A DNA stretch of 64,000 nucleotides, taken from contig NZ_BMQI01000003.1 of the NCBI RefSeq assembly GCF_014648035.1, positions 62,001 through 126,000 of the forward strand. The letters run 5' to 3'. The number at the start of each line of letters is the position of its first letter. The stretch's first letter is position 1. Shown here in pieces: positions 29,269 to 38,909 of the stretch. The notes under the pieces are model-generated. The model had not been told where the DNA came from, ran no database searches, and was given only the letters and a program-made list of their open reading frames with translations. The DNA is from Shewanella algicola (GTDB taxonomy: Bacteria > Pseudomonadota > Gammaproteobacteria > Enterobacterales > Shewanellaceae). The translations under genes were made by a program, and so were the position numbers.

Positions 29269-31215
29269 CTAATGTACATGTTGGTCGCCACTAAACTGCA
29301 ATGGTCGATTATCAATGACAGCACTATCAGACTGGTTAGAGACTTTTTGTGGTGATTTAGATTGATCCGCAGTTAAGACTAAATTCTGTGCCCAGGTTTG
29401 GCCTTTCACTAACGCAGCAGGCTCTGGTAAACCATCCATCACGAGTTGAGTGTCAATGTCGGGCAGCATTTGTCCGAGAACGTAGCTGGCGCGATCGCGC
29501 AATTCAGTTTGTCCAACTCGGCCGCGCACTCCCCATTCAACAGTAATGGTTGAGCTTGTTTGTACTTCTGGTTTATCTGTAATGGCGATATCACGTAAAG
29601 TGCCATAGCGATGGCTCATCATTATTTCTTCAAACAGCATGGCAACATCTTCACGTTTTGACGAGTAAGCATAATCATCATTTGCTAAATCATTAGCAAA
29701 AAACTCAGCGACATCACTGGGACTAAACGCTTTTTGAGTACTGTTTGCAGATTTCCCTGCGTATTGAACCTCAGCAAGGCCATACATTTCATCACTGAGT
29801 AATGGGTAACGCATTTGAAGTTGGTCTGATGGCATGTCATCGGTTGCTAAGCGACGATCAAACTCCTCTCTTAGGCTTGGCCCTTGCAGTGTGGCATGAA
29901 TGCTTTGCGGGTAATAGTCATTAGCATGAGCCAGTTCGTGATACATGAGCCTTGCAAAATTAGAAGACATATCATCCATGGTGCGGTTGATACGGTTATC
30001 TTTTTCTATATATACACCTGCATAATCGTTATCTTTAACATAACGATATGGAGATAAGTATTTTAAATCTTCACCAAAACTGCTGCGATAGTCTGGGGTT
30101 TCGTTAATGGTGTCACGCTGTGCAGACGTCAGCCATAAATATTCAGGGTCGAGATAGATGGCTCCGATATAACCCGAATAATAAGCTGGCCTGATATCGT
30201 AACTAATAATGACCGCAGTCACGGATTGTAATAACTCAACAAAGTCAGTGTTTGTTTGTGCACGAAGATAAGTTTCAAAATTCTGTCCCATCCAGTCATG
30301 GGACACTACGACTCTATCCATTATGGTATCAATCGGGTCTGGCTGACTGTCTTGGCTTACAAATGGTAGCTCGTTGAGTATGTTACATGGGGCAATTTGC
30401 TGGTTAGAGTAAGTACAGTTAACAAGGTTATCGGCATAAGCTGAATCTGCTTTGTAGGGATGTACCCGTGCAAGAGGGTAAGTGATGTAAGCTTTCGATG
30501 GGATAGCTTGTTCTTTTGTGACAAGTAAATGTACATCATCACTGACAGTTTGGCCGTCAAAGGTTGCAGTGGCTTTTAGGCTAATAAGTTGGTCACTGTT
30601 TACGTCTGGTGCGTTAAACAGTGGTCGATTAATGTCAGTTAAATCGACGCTATTAAAACCTACGTTGTCGATGTTTGGGTACATGCACCAACTTATATCA
30701 GTGGGTACTTGGCCATTTATATTTTGAATTCTTAAACTAGCATCTATATTTGCCACCATCTGATGGTCATTGTTAATGCGTAAAATATTATCAGTAGAGT
30801 CAGCGGTTATAGACACTACCTCTTCATAATTGCTCGAACTGCCGGTTACCGTCACTTTAAAACTGTAGTTATCGTTACTGCTGGGTGTAAAGGCTAATAC
30901 TGGGCTATTCACTGAGGCTAACTCAAGGCTAGGGCCTGAGACTTGTTGCCATAAAAACATACGACCGGCACTATTTTGATCGGCTATTGATGCGGTAATA
31001 CTGCCAGGTTTATTGGCGGCATAATCTTGTTCAACGATAAAAACCAGTTCAGAATCGGTGGAGATTAAGCTTGTGCTTGAATCGTCACTGCAAATCTCAA
31101 AAGCTGAAGAGAATGGTATGCCTGAGTTATCATCAGAAGAGTCACTGCCACAGGCTGTGAGTAATATAGTACTGGCTATAAGACTGTAAAAGCCTACATT
31201 ACGCGATGCATTCAT
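29269..31215 (-). CDS. Lipoprotein with zincin-like HELAH motif
   Basis: A 648-residue protein whose leader ends in LTAC (Cys22), a lipobox. After an acidic Ser-rich linker there are Ig/PKD-like beta regions. The centre carries HELAH in LMYHELAHANDYYP (near residue 424), a zinc-protease-type motif. A downstream REDVAMLFEE (about residue 518) could provide a third ligand. This suggests an outer-membrane or periplasmic metallopeptidase, but I cannot place it in a named family. It interrupts a gene order otherwise shared with E. coli between hda and the arsC-bepA genes. Confidence 0.75.
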   Translation of the reverse strand: MNASRNVGFYSLIASTILLTACGSDSSDDNSGIPFSSAFEICSDDSSTSLISTDSELVFIVEQDYAANKPGSITASIADQNSAGRMFLWQQVSGPSLELASVNSPVLAFTPSSNDNYSFKVTVTGSSSNYEEVVSITADSTDNILRINNDHQMVANIDASLRIQNINGQVPTDISWCMYPNIDNVGFNSVDLTDINRPLFNAPDVNSDQLISLKATATFDGQTVSDDVHLLVTKEQAIPSKAYITYPLARVHPYKADSAYADNLVNCTYSNQQIAPCNILNELPFVSQDSQPDPIDTIMDRVVVSHDWMGQNFETYLRAQTNTDFVELLQSVTAVIISYDIRPAYYSGYIGAIYLDPEYLWLTSAQRDTINETPDYRSSFGEDLKYLSPYRYVKDNDYAGVYIEKDNRINRTMDDMSSNFARLMYHELAHANDYYPQSIHATLQGPSLREEFDRRLATDDMPSDQLQMRYPLLSDEMYGLAEVQYAGKSANSTQKAFSPSDVAEFFANDLANDDYAYSSKREDVAMLFEEIMMSHRYGTLRDIAITDKPEVQTSSTITVEWGVRGRVGQTELRDRASYVLGQMLPDIDTQLVMDGLPEPAALVKGQTWAQNLVLTADQSKSPQKVSNQSDSAVIDNRPLQFSGDQHVH

Positions 31216-31313
31216 TAAACGACTCCATGTTTATTTTTAGAATTATAAAATATACTTATATAACATCTTGTTAACACGCTAACCTAACACGCATTGTTTA
31301 TTAAATGCAATAA

Positions 31314-31342
31314 ACAAAAAAAGCGCCCAAAGGTGCTTTTTT
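31314..31342 (-). terminator. Terminator after DUF2069 gene
   Basis: Stem AAAGCGCC / GGTGCTTT with a CAAA loop (one G-T pair) and a T-tract on the minus strand. Confidence 0.75.
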
Positions 31343-31368
31343 AATAAAACAATTTAAATGTTAGAACA

Positions 31369-31746
31369 CTATTTTTGTTCAGATTTTTTCTTTAATCCTA
31401 AGCCTAATTCGCGGCCGCGTTTGCGGGCATAGAAAGGAAAGGTAACCAATAAAATACAAATCAACACAGATTCAATCAGTGCAAAGGCAAACGCGTCAGT
31501 GGTGATATAAGCTAGGGTTAAGCCATGTAGCAAATACACACATAAAATAAAGCTGGCCCAGGCATAGGTGTAAGGGTTACCGGTAATAATGCCCTTTAGC
31601 GGAAAGAGTAATGGGACAATCCAAATTAGACTAAAACCAAGTGAATAAGTGCCATTTAAGCCTTGTTGTATAAACCAGCCACTAAGTAGCAAGAGTAGAG
31701 CAAGGTAACCAATACGGCTGAGTTGGAACAAGGTTTGTGTGGTCAT
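31369..31746 (-). CDS. DUF2069 membrane protein
   Basis: A 125-residue protein with about four transmembrane segments and a basic tail (RKRGRELGLGLKKKSEQK), the pattern of DUF2069. The role is unknown. It is the last gene of a bepA-arsC-DUF2069 unit, 11 bases after the arsC-like gene. Confidence 0.8.
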   Translation of the reverse strand: MTTQTLFQLSRIGYLALLLLLSGWFIQQGLNGTYSLGFSLIWIVPLLFPLKGIITGNPYTYAWASFILCVYLLHGLTLAYITTDAFAFALIESVLICILLVTFPFYARKRGRELGLGLKKKSEQK

Positions 31747-31757
31747 TATGTTACTCG

Positions 31758-32114
31758 TTACAGAATAGATAAAACATTTTCAGGTGGACGGCCAATAGCT
31801 GCTTGATTATTAGCCAGTACGATTGGGCGCTCAATTAACTTTGGTGTGGCGACCATAGCACTAATCAGTTGTGCTTCAGTCAGTGCTGGGTCAGCTAAAT
31901 TTTGGGCTTTATACTCGTCTTCTTTGGTGCGCATCATTTCGCGGGCGCTAACACCGAGTAACGATAAAATATGATTGATTTCAGCTTCACTAGGCGGTTG
32001 TTTTAAGTACTCAACCACAGTGATGTCTGCACCATTTGCTTCTAATAATGCAAGTGTCTCACGGCTTTTTGAGCAACGAGGGTTGTGTAGAATAGTCGTT
32101 TTAGTTTTTGTCAT
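31758..32114 (-). CDS. ArsC-family glutathione/glutaredoxin-dependent reductase (YfgD-like)
   Basis: A 118-residue thioredoxin-fold protein with the redox Cys in HNPRCSKSRETL and the family triad segment in PKLIERPIVLANNQAAIGRPPE. It belongs to the ArsC/YfgD group. Whether it reduces arsenate is unproven, since no ars genes are nearby and E. coli yfgD sits in the same bepA context. Confidence 0.88.
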   Translation of the reverse strand: MTKTKTTILHNPRCSKSRETLALLEANGADITVVEYLKQPPSEAEINHILSLLGVSAREMMRTKEDEYKAQNLADPALTEAQLISAMVATPKLIERPIVLANNQAAIGRPPENVLSIL

Positions 32115-32199
32115 GTTTATTTTCCGTCATAAAAAATGGCAAACAATACGTTTGCCATTATTCTATCAAAAAATTATGCGTAAAGAGATACAGTTATAC

Positions 32200-33669
32200 C
32201 TACTTAAACTGGTCCATTTCTCTGTCAGCTTGTCTGAACTGTCTTATCCGGGCTTCAATTCGGGCTAATTGCAACGTTTTGCCTTCTGAGTAACGGTAAG
32301 CGTAGTTTAATTGGTCAATTGCACCTTGATAGTTTGCTGTAAGCGCCATAACTTCAGCATTGCTGTAATACTCTAATGCTTTGTTATCGAGCTTGCGGTA
32401 AGCATCGGACATAATTTGATAAGGCAGCATGTTTTGCTTGTCGAAAAAGATTGTTTCTTCCAGCAATGGGATGGCTTTAGTGGGTTGTTCTGCTTCAACA
32501 TAAATATTGGCAAGGTTAATATTAATCACTTGTGACGTAGGTTTTAATTTTCGCTGTGACTCTAATAGCGCAATGGCTTGTGGGTAAGCCTTTTTTTGAG
32601 CCAATAAGTCGGTTTTAGTATCGATATAGAACAAATTATTGTCATCATTTTTCAATAGCTCATCAATGATGACTTCTGCCTGTTCAAACTTTTCTAAGCG
32701 AAACAATGCTAAGGCTTTACCGTAAAGCGCCGCATCTTTGTGGGTATATTCGCGTTTTTTTAATTGCTGCTCAAATAGTGACAATGCCGCATCATCACTA
32801 AAGCTTGAAAATCGTACTTGAATCCGCGCCTTAGCTAGTTGATACAGTAAACTATCTGGAACATACCGTGCGGGATATTGAGCCGCACGGTTACGGGCTT
32901 CTGTTATCCGAGATTCAGGTAATGGGTGAGTTAATAGCATTTGTGGCGGGGTGGTTGAAAAACGGTAACGTACAGCCAATTGTCCAAAGAATGTCGCCGC
33001 TGCATTAGGGTCAAAACCGGCATCAACTAAAATCTGCATACCAATGCGGTCGGCTTCTTTTTCGTGGAGTCGGGTGTAGTTAATTTTCGATTGCGTTGCA
33101 AGGGCTTGGGTGGTTGCCAGTGCCGCGATACCCACTTGTGGCGCTGCGATGGTCAGTAATATCGCGCCTAGCATCCCTGCAATGGTTGCCGTTGAGCTTT
33201 TTTGTTGTGCCTCAATAGAGCGTGCTAAATGGCGTTGCGTCACATGGCTAATTTCGTGGGCCAAAACTGAGGCGAGTTCACTTTCATTGTTAGCATTTAA
33301 AAATAGTCCGGTATGCACACCAACATGGCCACCAAAAAAGGCAAACGCGTTAATTTCATCATTACGCAATAAGAAGAAATAAAACGGGGTTTTAACGCCT
33401 GTTGCGTTGGCCACCAGTTTATTACCGAGCTCGGATAAATATTGGCTTAACACCGGATCGTTTAAAACGGGCGCACTTGAGCGGATAACTCGCATGTATG
33501 CGTCGCCATACACGCTTTCTTTCTCTAGACTGAAGGTATTAACGGCTGCGGTGCCAAGATCTGGAAGGTCGTTATTGGCAAAGCTATGGGCAATACTGCC
33601 CGCCAGCACAATACTTATCGCTGTGGCTGTTAATGCTTTAGAAAAACTTGATAATGATAATTTACGCAA
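32200..33669 (-). CDS. bepA: BepA-like periplasmic M48 metalloprotease with TPR repeats
   Basis: A 489-residue protein close to E. coli BepA (487). A signal peptide is followed by an M48 domain with HEISH in LAHEISHVTQRHLARS and a second Glu in NYTRLHEKEADRIGMQIL. TPR-like repeats make up the C-terminal half. BepA supports LptD and beta-barrel assembly and degrades misfolded outer-membrane proteins. It heads the transcript with the ArsC-like and DUF2069 genes. Confidence 0.93.
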   Translation of the reverse strand: MRKLSLSSFSKALTATAISIVLAGSIAHSFANNDLPDLGTAAVNTFSLEKESVYGDAYMRVIRSSAPVLNDPVLSQYLSELGNKLVANATGVKTPFYFFLLRNDEINAFAFFGGHVGVHTGLFLNANNESELASVLAHEISHVTQRHLARSIEAQQKSSTATIAGMLGAILLTIAAPQVGIAALATTQALATQSKINYTRLHEKEADRIGMQILVDAGFDPNAAATFFGQLAVRYRFSTTPPQMLLTHPLPESRITEARNRAAQYPARYVPDSLLYQLAKARIQVRFSSFSDDAALSLFEQQLKKREYTHKDAALYGKALALFRLEKFEQAEVIIDELLKNDDNNLFYIDTKTDLLAQKKAYPQAIALLESQRKLKPTSQVININLANIYVEAEQPTKAIPLLEETIFFDKQNMLPYQIMSDAYRKLDNKALEYYSNAEVMALTANYQGAIDQLNYAYRYSEGKTLQLARIEARIRQFRQADREMDQFK

Positions 33670-33796
33670 GCGAAACCTATAATGCTAAATGAGTCGTAAG
33701 TTCTTGGCTTAACGCACAAGTTGGTTTTGCAACATCGCTTGTGGTTTAGTGTTCAAGCTAGGATAATAGCCCTAGAATGATTAAAGCAAGTTCATA

Positions 33797-34018
33797 ATGA
33801 TTTTTATTGATTTAACCCCATATTCTTGCCCTTATCCTTTAGTGAAAGTGAAGCTTTTACTCAAGCAGATGCAAGTGGGTGAAACCTTACATGTTTTACT
33901 CTCTGACCACGGCTCACGCCGAGATGTTCCCTTGTTAATGAAAAAAATGGGTTTTGGTATTGAAATCGTCACTGATGAGTCGCATTGTTTATCCGTGATT
34001 ATCACCAAAACAAACTAA
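33797..34018 (+). CDS. TusA/YedF-family sulfurtransferase-like protein
   Basis: A 73-residue protein of the SirA/TusA fold with CPYP in YSCPYPLVKVK, where the Cys is the sulfur carrier position. The rest fits the alpha-beta sandwich (GETLHVLLSDHGSRRDVPLLMKKMGF). The specific partner is unknown. It is divergent from bepA and 28 bases ahead of perM. Confidence 0.85.
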   Translation: MIFIDLTPYSCPYPLVKVKLLLKQMQVGETLHVLLSDHGSRRDVPLLMKKMGFGIEIVTDESHCLSVIITKTN

Positions 34019-34046
34019 TTTAGCGTTTTAATATAAAGGTTGTTCA

Positions 34047-35126
34047 ATGCTGTCATTTTTAACTGAATGGTACAAAAACCGTTTTAGCGATCCCCATGCC
34101 ATTACGTTGATGTTTATTATTGTAGGTATTGGTTTGGCGTTGTACTTTGGTGCCGGGTTACTTGCGCCTTTGTTGATTGCGCTAGTATTGGCATTTTTAC
34201 TTGAGTGGCCAGTGGCGCAGATGTCTCGTTTAGGGATTAGCCGTACTGCAGCCGCCAGTATTGTATTAGTTGCATTTTTAGGGTTAATGTTGATTTTAAT
34301 GTTAGGCCTAGCCCCAAGCATTTGGCGTCAAGGCGTGTCATTAGTGGCAGATTTACCCACGATGATTGATAAAGGGATGTCAATTGCCAAAGGGTTAAGT
34401 GCCGAATACCCGCAATTTATCAGTGCAGCACAACTGGATTCTATGATGGAAGAAATCAATAAAATGCTAGACACTCAACATTTACTTGATTTGGGTAAAC
34501 AAATTTTAGGGTATTCTGCATCGTTATTAGTGTTGATGGTTTACGCGATTTTAGTGCCTTTGTTAGTGTTTTTCTTTTTAAAAGACAAAGATCAATTATT
34601 AAAAGGCAGTAAGCGCTTTTTCCCGGACAATCGGGATTTAGCCAGAAAAGTATGGCTTGAAATGGACCAACAGATTTTCAATTATATCCGAGGTAAGGTG
34701 ATTGAAATTGTGATTGTAGGCGTGGTGAGTTATATCGTGTTTGCTTTGATGGGCTTACGATACTCAGCCTTATTAGGCGTATTAACTGGCCTGTCGGTGC
34801 TTATTCCGTATGTTGGGGCAACCTTAGTGACGCTTCCTATTGCGTTAGTGGCGTTCTTTCAATGGGGTTTTAGCCCTGAATTTGGCTATTTGATGCTGAG
34901 TTACGGCGTTATTCAAGCGCTCGATGGTAATGTGTTGGTGCCATTGCTGTTTTCTGATGCGGTAGATTTGCATCCTGTGGTTATCATTGCTGCGGTGCTA
35001 GTGTTTGGTGGTCTGTGGGGCGTATGGGGCGTATTTTTTGCCATCCCATTAGCCTCGTTAGTTAAAGCTGTTTTAAATGCCTGGCCTAATGCAGAGTCAC
35101 CTAAAATGACCCTAGACAGTGAATAA
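34047..35126 (+). CDS. perM: PerM-type AI-2E family transporter
   Basis: A 359-residue membrane protein with about eight helices and the family features LVPLLVFFFLKDKDQLL, VLIPYVGATLVTLPIALVAFFQWG, QALDGNVLVPLLFSDAVDLHPVVI. It belongs to the PerM/AI-2E exporter family; the E. coli gene sits beside bepA also. The substrate is not known. Confidence 0.9.
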   Translation: MLSFLTEWYKNRFSDPHAITLMFIIVGIGLALYFGAGLLAPLLIALVLAFLLEWPVAQMSRLGISRTAAASIVLVAFLGLMLILMLGLAPSIWRQGVSLVADLPTMIDKGMSIAKGLSAEYPQFISAAQLDSMMEEINKMLDTQHLLDLGKQILGYSASLLVLMVYAILVPLLVFFFLKDKDQLLKGSKRFFPDNRDLARKVWLEMDQQIFNYIRGKVIEIVIVGVVSYIVFALMGLRYSALLGVLTGLSVLIPYVGATLVTLPIALVAFFQWGFSPEFGYLMLSYGVIQALDGNVLVPLLFSDAVDLHPVVIIAAVLVFGGLWGVWGVFFAIPLASLVKAVLNAWPNAESPKMTLDSE

Positions 35127-35180
35127 GCACCAAGCGACTATCTCTAACACATAATCGGTTATAAATCATCGCGAATAAAT

Positions 35181-35216
35181 AAAAAACGCTAGCAGGTTAA
35201 CTTGCTAGCGTTTTTT
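35181..35216. terminator. Bidirectional terminator between perM and DUF2897 gene
   Basis: Stem AAAAAACGCTAGCA / TGCTAGCGTTTTTT with loop around GGTTAACT and T-tracts on both strands. Confidence 0.88.
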
Positions 35217-35243
35217 ATGGCACTATTTTGCGTGAATATTTAT

Positions 35244-35492
35244 CTATTCACTTTTAGATTTACTGTCTGTGATATCAGTGTTGTTATCACTTGTTGAATC
35301 ATCTAAGTCTACCGGAGAGGTTGAATCGTCTTGCGCTTCATCTTTGGGCTTTTCTGATGATTTACCCTCTTTAGGATCGCCAAATTGCGGCATTTTAAAT
35401 TTAGCCGAGTACTTTAACACTGCAATATTACTGGCAATTACGCCTAAGACTAAAATGATTATCAGCCAAACTTCATAACCTTCTAAACTCAT
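35244..35492 (-). CDS. DUF2897 small membrane protein
   Basis: An 82-residue protein with one transmembrane segment (WLIIILVLGVIASNIAVL) and a long acidic, Ser/Asp-rich cytoplasmic or periplasmic tail. Such proteins are annotated DUF2897 in Shewanella. It follows kdsB by 56 bases on the same strand. Function unknown. Confidence 0.7.
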   Translation of the reverse strand: MSLEGYEVWLIIILVLGVIASNIAVLKYSAKFKMPQFGDPKEGKSSEKPKDEAQDDSTSPVDLDDSTSDNNTDITDSKSKSE

Positions 35493-35548
35493 GTGTCACT
35501 CCAGTTAATTTGCGCCATATACATCACATCATGGACGCGGAAATGGAT

Positions 35549-36286
35549 TTAGCTTGTTGCTAAAATGCGTTCACACTTTTCAATATCATCAGGTACGTCA
35601 ACTTCAGGTGCATTGTAATGACTGATCACTACTTTAATTTTGTGACCATTCTCTAAAGCACGTAATTGCTCAAGCTTTTCAATGTCTTCTAGTCTGCCTA
35701 CGGGTAACTTGGCAAAGGCATTAATAAAGCGCTTAGTATAAGCATAGACACCAATGTGTTTGTAAACAGGATGGTCTTTAATATCACGGCCAAATGGAAT
35801 ACACGCGCGCGAGAAGTACAATGCATTGTAGTCGTTATCAAATACCACTTTAACGTGCATTGGGTCGTTTAATTCTTTTTCTTCGGTAATTTGAAATCCC
35901 AGTGTTGCCATTTCAAATTCACCTGGCTGCTGTTGAAACAAGCTTACCATTTGTTCAATTGAACTTGGGTCAATAAGGGGTTGGTCGCCTTGTAAATTAA
36001 TGACTAAGTCGTCTTCACCTAAACCTAAACGTTCAATAGCATCGTTAATACGGTCAGTACCAGATGCGGCATCTGGATCTGTCATGACCGCTTTACCACC
36101 AAAGGCTTCGACTGCATTTTTAATTCGATCATCATCAGTGGCAACAAAGATATTGTCGATACCTCTAGCCAGTGCCGCTCGTTCATACACGCGTTGGATC
36201 ATAGGCTTACCCGCAATGAGTGCGAGGGGTTTGCCTGGAAAACGGCTTGAGCCATAACGTGCAGGAATGATAAGAGTAACGTTCAT
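35549..36286 (-). CDS. kdsB: KdsB-type CMP-ketodeoxyoctonate synthase
   Basis: A 245-residue cytidylyltransferase with [15 protein letters not shown] at the N-terminus, [11 protein letters not shown] and [16 protein letters not shown]. It activates Kdo, or in Shewanella the 8-amino form Kdo8N, to the CMP-sugar for lipid A core assembly. The start is ATG 36286 with AAGG 8 bases upstream. In S. oneidensis kdsB adjoins kdnA/kdnB; no such genes are beside it here, so its sugar form is open. Confidence 0.92.
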   Translation of the reverse strand: MNVTLIIPARYGSSRFPGKPLALIAGKPMIQRVYERAALARGIDNIFVATDDDRIKNAVEAFGGKAVMTDPDAASGTDRINDAIERLGLGEDDLVINLQGDQPLIDPSSIEQMVSLFQQQPGEFEMATLGFQITEEKELNDPMHVKVVFDNDYNALYFSRACIPFGRDIKDHPVYKHIGVYAYTKRFINAFAKLPVGRLEDIEKLEQLRALENGHKIKVVISHYNAPEVDVPDDIEKCERILATS

Positions 36287-36528
36287 TAAATTAGCCTTAC
36301 TGGTTGTAGACAATATCTATTGAGGATAAACGACACCTCAATAACAGAATATGTTGTGAGTTAACCGCAACTTGGGTTAGCAGATGAAGTTTATTATATA
36401 CAAGGTAATATTTTTATCTGCATCTTTCGTTAATTCATCCCGACATCAAGGGATGGATGTTTAAAAAACTCGCGGTTGATGTTGTTTTATCAAAAAGTTA
36501 ACTCGCAAGCCGTTGACGATTAACATAA

Positions 36529-36568
36529 ACAAAAGCCTGCGAAATATCCTCTGTAGGATAATGCAGGC
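36529..36568 (-). terminator. can terminator
   Basis: Arms GCCTGC (36535-36540) and GCAGGC (36563-36568) pair, with an inner ATCCT/AGGAT stem. The T-rich tract TTTTGTTT follows on the minus strand. It lies in the 304 bases between kdsB and can, where nothing else was recognised. Confidence 0.7.
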
Positions 36569-36590
36569 CAATGTTTAAGTGATGTGATAT

Positions 36591-37205
36591 TTACGGAATA
36601 TCACGACCATGAACACGGTCAACCGTGACATCTAAGTCTGTGAGTAACCCATTGTTAATGCCGTAGATCCAACCATGAACGGCGACATCTTGGCCGCGAT
36701 CCCATGCTTCTTGAATAATATTGGTCGATACCACGTTTGACACTTGCTCCATGACGTTTAATTCACATAAACGGTCAAAACGCTGTTGTTCTGTCATTGA
36801 TTCAAGATCTGCATGATGAATACGATGAATGTCACGTAGATGGCCAAGCCAGTTATCAATTAAGCCAAAGCGTTCGGTACCCATTGCGGCGCGCACACCG
36901 CCACATCCATAGTGACCAACGACCATAATGTGCTTCACTTTTAATACATCAACCGCGTATTGCAGTACCGATAAGCAGTTTAAGTCGGTATGAATCACCA
37001 TGTTGGCAATATTTCGGTGAACAAATACTTCACCGGGTAATAAATCAATAATCTGGTTCGATGGTACGCGGCTATCTGAACAACCAATCCATAGGTATTC
37101 TGGATTTTGTTGTTTGGCAAGTTGTTCAAAAAAAGTCGGATCTTCTTTATTGATCCGTTCAGCCCACCGGCGATTATTATCAAATAATGGTTTAAGAAGT
37201 TTCAT
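36591..37205 (-). CDS. can: Beta-carbonic anhydrase
   Basis: A 204-residue beta-class enzyme with zinc ligands Cys42, His98 and Cys101 and the Asp44-Arg46 dyad ([16 protein letters not shown]). It interconverts CO2 and bicarbonate in the cytoplasm. ATG 37205 was chosen by family length; an open frame extends upstream to 37307. It ends a run of minus-strand genes from the ArsC/Spx-like gene, and lies 110 bases after the hydrolase. Confidence 0.94.
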   Translation of the reverse strand: MKLLKPLFDNNRRWAERINKEDPTFFEQLAKQQNPEYLWIGCSDSRVPSNQIIDLLPGEVFVHRNIANMVIHTDLNCLSVLQYAVDVLKVKHIMVVGHYGCGGVRAAMGTERFGLIDNWLGHLRDIHRIHHADLESMTEQQRFDRLCELNVMEQVSNVVSTNIIQEAWDRGQDVAVHGWIYGINNGLLTDLDVTVDRVHGRDIP

Positions 37206-37315
37206 TGGCGCTCTGATTTTTTGACTAGGTTGCCTGTGACGATTCACAGACAATATGAAATTTTGTAACGAGTATATCAGCAATGTAGAGGGATCTGGTC
37301 TATCCATCTTGTTGA

Positions 37316-38164
37316 TTAATTAAAATTCACTTTACTCAAAAAATCAATAAGATGCTGGTTGAAAAACTCGGCTTGCTCGATATTTGCCAAATGTCCAGCT
37401 TGATCAATATGCAATAATTGACTGCCATCAATACAATCATGCATTAAATAGCTTTCTAATGCTGTACGTAAGTAACCATTTAAGCCAACCGCAATTAAGG
37501 TCGGTAACGTTAACGTCTCAACAGACTCTAAGGTGTCGCGTTTAAAAATCGCCATATTAGCAAACTTAAGTAACGGGGGGACTTGCACTGCATTTATGTC
37601 GGTTAGCTGTTGATTAAACTGTTCAATGGCTTGGGTTAATGCCACATTTTGCTGACTGAGCAGCATGGCATCTTTACTGAAAAACAACTCTGTTAAGCTA
37701 GTTGCTAATGCCGTGGGCATAGCCTGAGCATTAGCCACTTGTGCCATAAAACCTTGATACTTTACACAGTTAACTTGTGGTTCAAAGCCGACAAAACTGT
37801 TGAGCATAACTAAGCCTTGTACTCGGGCAGGGGCCATGAGCACCATTTCTGCGGCAATAGCTCCACCACTACCATGGCCAATGACAGCAAAGTTGCTCAC
37901 CTCAAGTGTATCCATTAAATCGAGTAAGTCTTTGGCAACATCTTGTAAATTTTCACAACGTTCTGGCAGGGTTTTACTCTGACCATGCCCCCAAAAATCA
38001 ACGGCGATACAGCGGTATTGCTTGGTTAACTCGGTTATCTGAGCTTGCCACATTTGGCTGCTTGCCAACAAACCGTGACAAAAAAGTAAGACAGGCCCTG
38101 TGCCTTGGTCAACATAGTGAAGAGGGTGTTGGTTGATGGTTTTACGGGTTAATTGTAATGACAT
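37316..38164 (-). CDS. Alpha/beta hydrolase-fold protein with unusual nucleophile elbow
   Basis: A 282-residue alpha/beta hydrolase-like protein with [11 protein letters not shown] (oxyanion region) and [10 protein letters not shown]. The elbow reads [14 protein letters not shown]: the position that is normally Ser in GHSxGG is Gly, with Ser one residue later. The His is probably in [13 protein letters not shown] near the C-terminus. It may use the shifted Ser, another mechanism, or be inactive. It follows the M15 peptidase by 37 bases and precedes can. Confidence 0.78.
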   Translation of the reverse strand: MSLQLTRKTINQHPLHYVDQGTGPVLLFCHGLLASSQMWQAQITELTKQYRCIAVDFWGHGQSKTLPERCENLQDVAKDLLDLMDTLEVSNFAVIGHGSGGAIAAEMVLMAPARVQGLVMLNSFVGFEPQVNCVKYQGFMAQVANAQAMPTALATSLTELFFSKDAMLLSQQNVALTQAIEQFNQQLTDINAVQVPPLLKFANMAIFKRDTLESVETLTLPTLIAVGLNGYLRTALESYLMHDCIDGSQLLHIDQAGHLANIEQAEFFNQHLIDFLSKVNFN

Positions 38165-38201
38165 TTAGCTGGCTCATAAAATAAAAAGTAGTACGCAGGC
38201 A

Positions 38202-38909
38202 TTAAGCCGGAGAGGACGCGACATAAAAAACATAGTGATCAACTAATTCAGCTAATCGCTCGAGTAGCGGCGATTGTAATGCTATTTCTGCGCCAGACAA
38301 TACTTTAGCTAATTCGGTAGAGTTAAATTGGGCTAAGTAGTTATCCGCGATGGCGTAATAGCTTAAATGCCACGGCTCAGGGCTTACGCCACTTTGTTGT
38401 GTTTGATACGGGAAGTAAAAACCATATTGGCTTGCATGTTGTTGTAACCATTGATGCATTGCCGCGCATGGGCCAGAGCCTTGATATTCAGCACTGACTA
38501 ATTGCAGCGATTGTTTATTGATTTGCTTGGCATCAAACACATCAATATCGGTGCCCCAATGGTGTCTCGATGCGCCGGGTAAGGCAGACCAAATCAAAAT
38601 CGTGTCGATAAGCTGTTGTTCTGACAAGGAAGCATAATCAATAGGTTGCGATGCTTTATCAAGCAAAGGTCGAGTGCCAGAGGCTTTGGCATTCCAAATA
38701 TGCACTTGGCGATCAAAAGGTCGATAAGCTGAGCAAAGCTGCAAGTCTATGCCACTATTTGCAGCGGCGAGTTGCATATTGCTAAAGGCCGCTGCCGTGT
38801 GCTGCTCGAGTAAAAAATCCCCAACGGCAACTAAATGTTGGCTGTCTAAGCCATACAATTTAGCTTGCTGCTGGGGAATATCAACATTGAGCGTTGGGGT
38901 TAGTCGCAC
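38202..38909 (-). CDS. M15 family D-Ala-D-Ala carboxypeptidase-like protein
   Basis: A 235-residue protein with the M15B zinc signature [13 protein letters not shown] (HxxxxxxD) and the second site [10 protein letters not shown]. It acts on D-alanyl peptide ends of peptidoglycan in relatives such as VanY. There is no clear signal peptide, so a cytoplasmic recycling role or a shorter leader is possible. The start is GTG 38909, which overlaps the end of dapE by 10 bases. Confidence 0.85.
   Translation of the reverse strand: MRLTPTLNVDIPQQQAKLYGLDSQHLVAVGDFLLEQHTAAAFSNMQLAAANSGIDLQLCSAYRPFDRQVHIWNAKASGTRPLLDKASQPIDYASLSEQQLIDTILIWSALPGASRHHWGTDIDVFDAKQINKQSLQLVSAEYQGSGPCAAMHQWLQQHASQYGFYFPYQTQQSGVSPEPWHLSYYAIADNYLAQFNSTELAKVLSGAEIALQSPLLERLAELVDHYVFYVASSPA

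Noticed and set aside
33645..33662. Fur-box-like GATAATGATAAT stretch
   Set aside because: It lies within the first codons of bepA and encodes the Ser/Leu-rich leader; it matches only part of the consensus.
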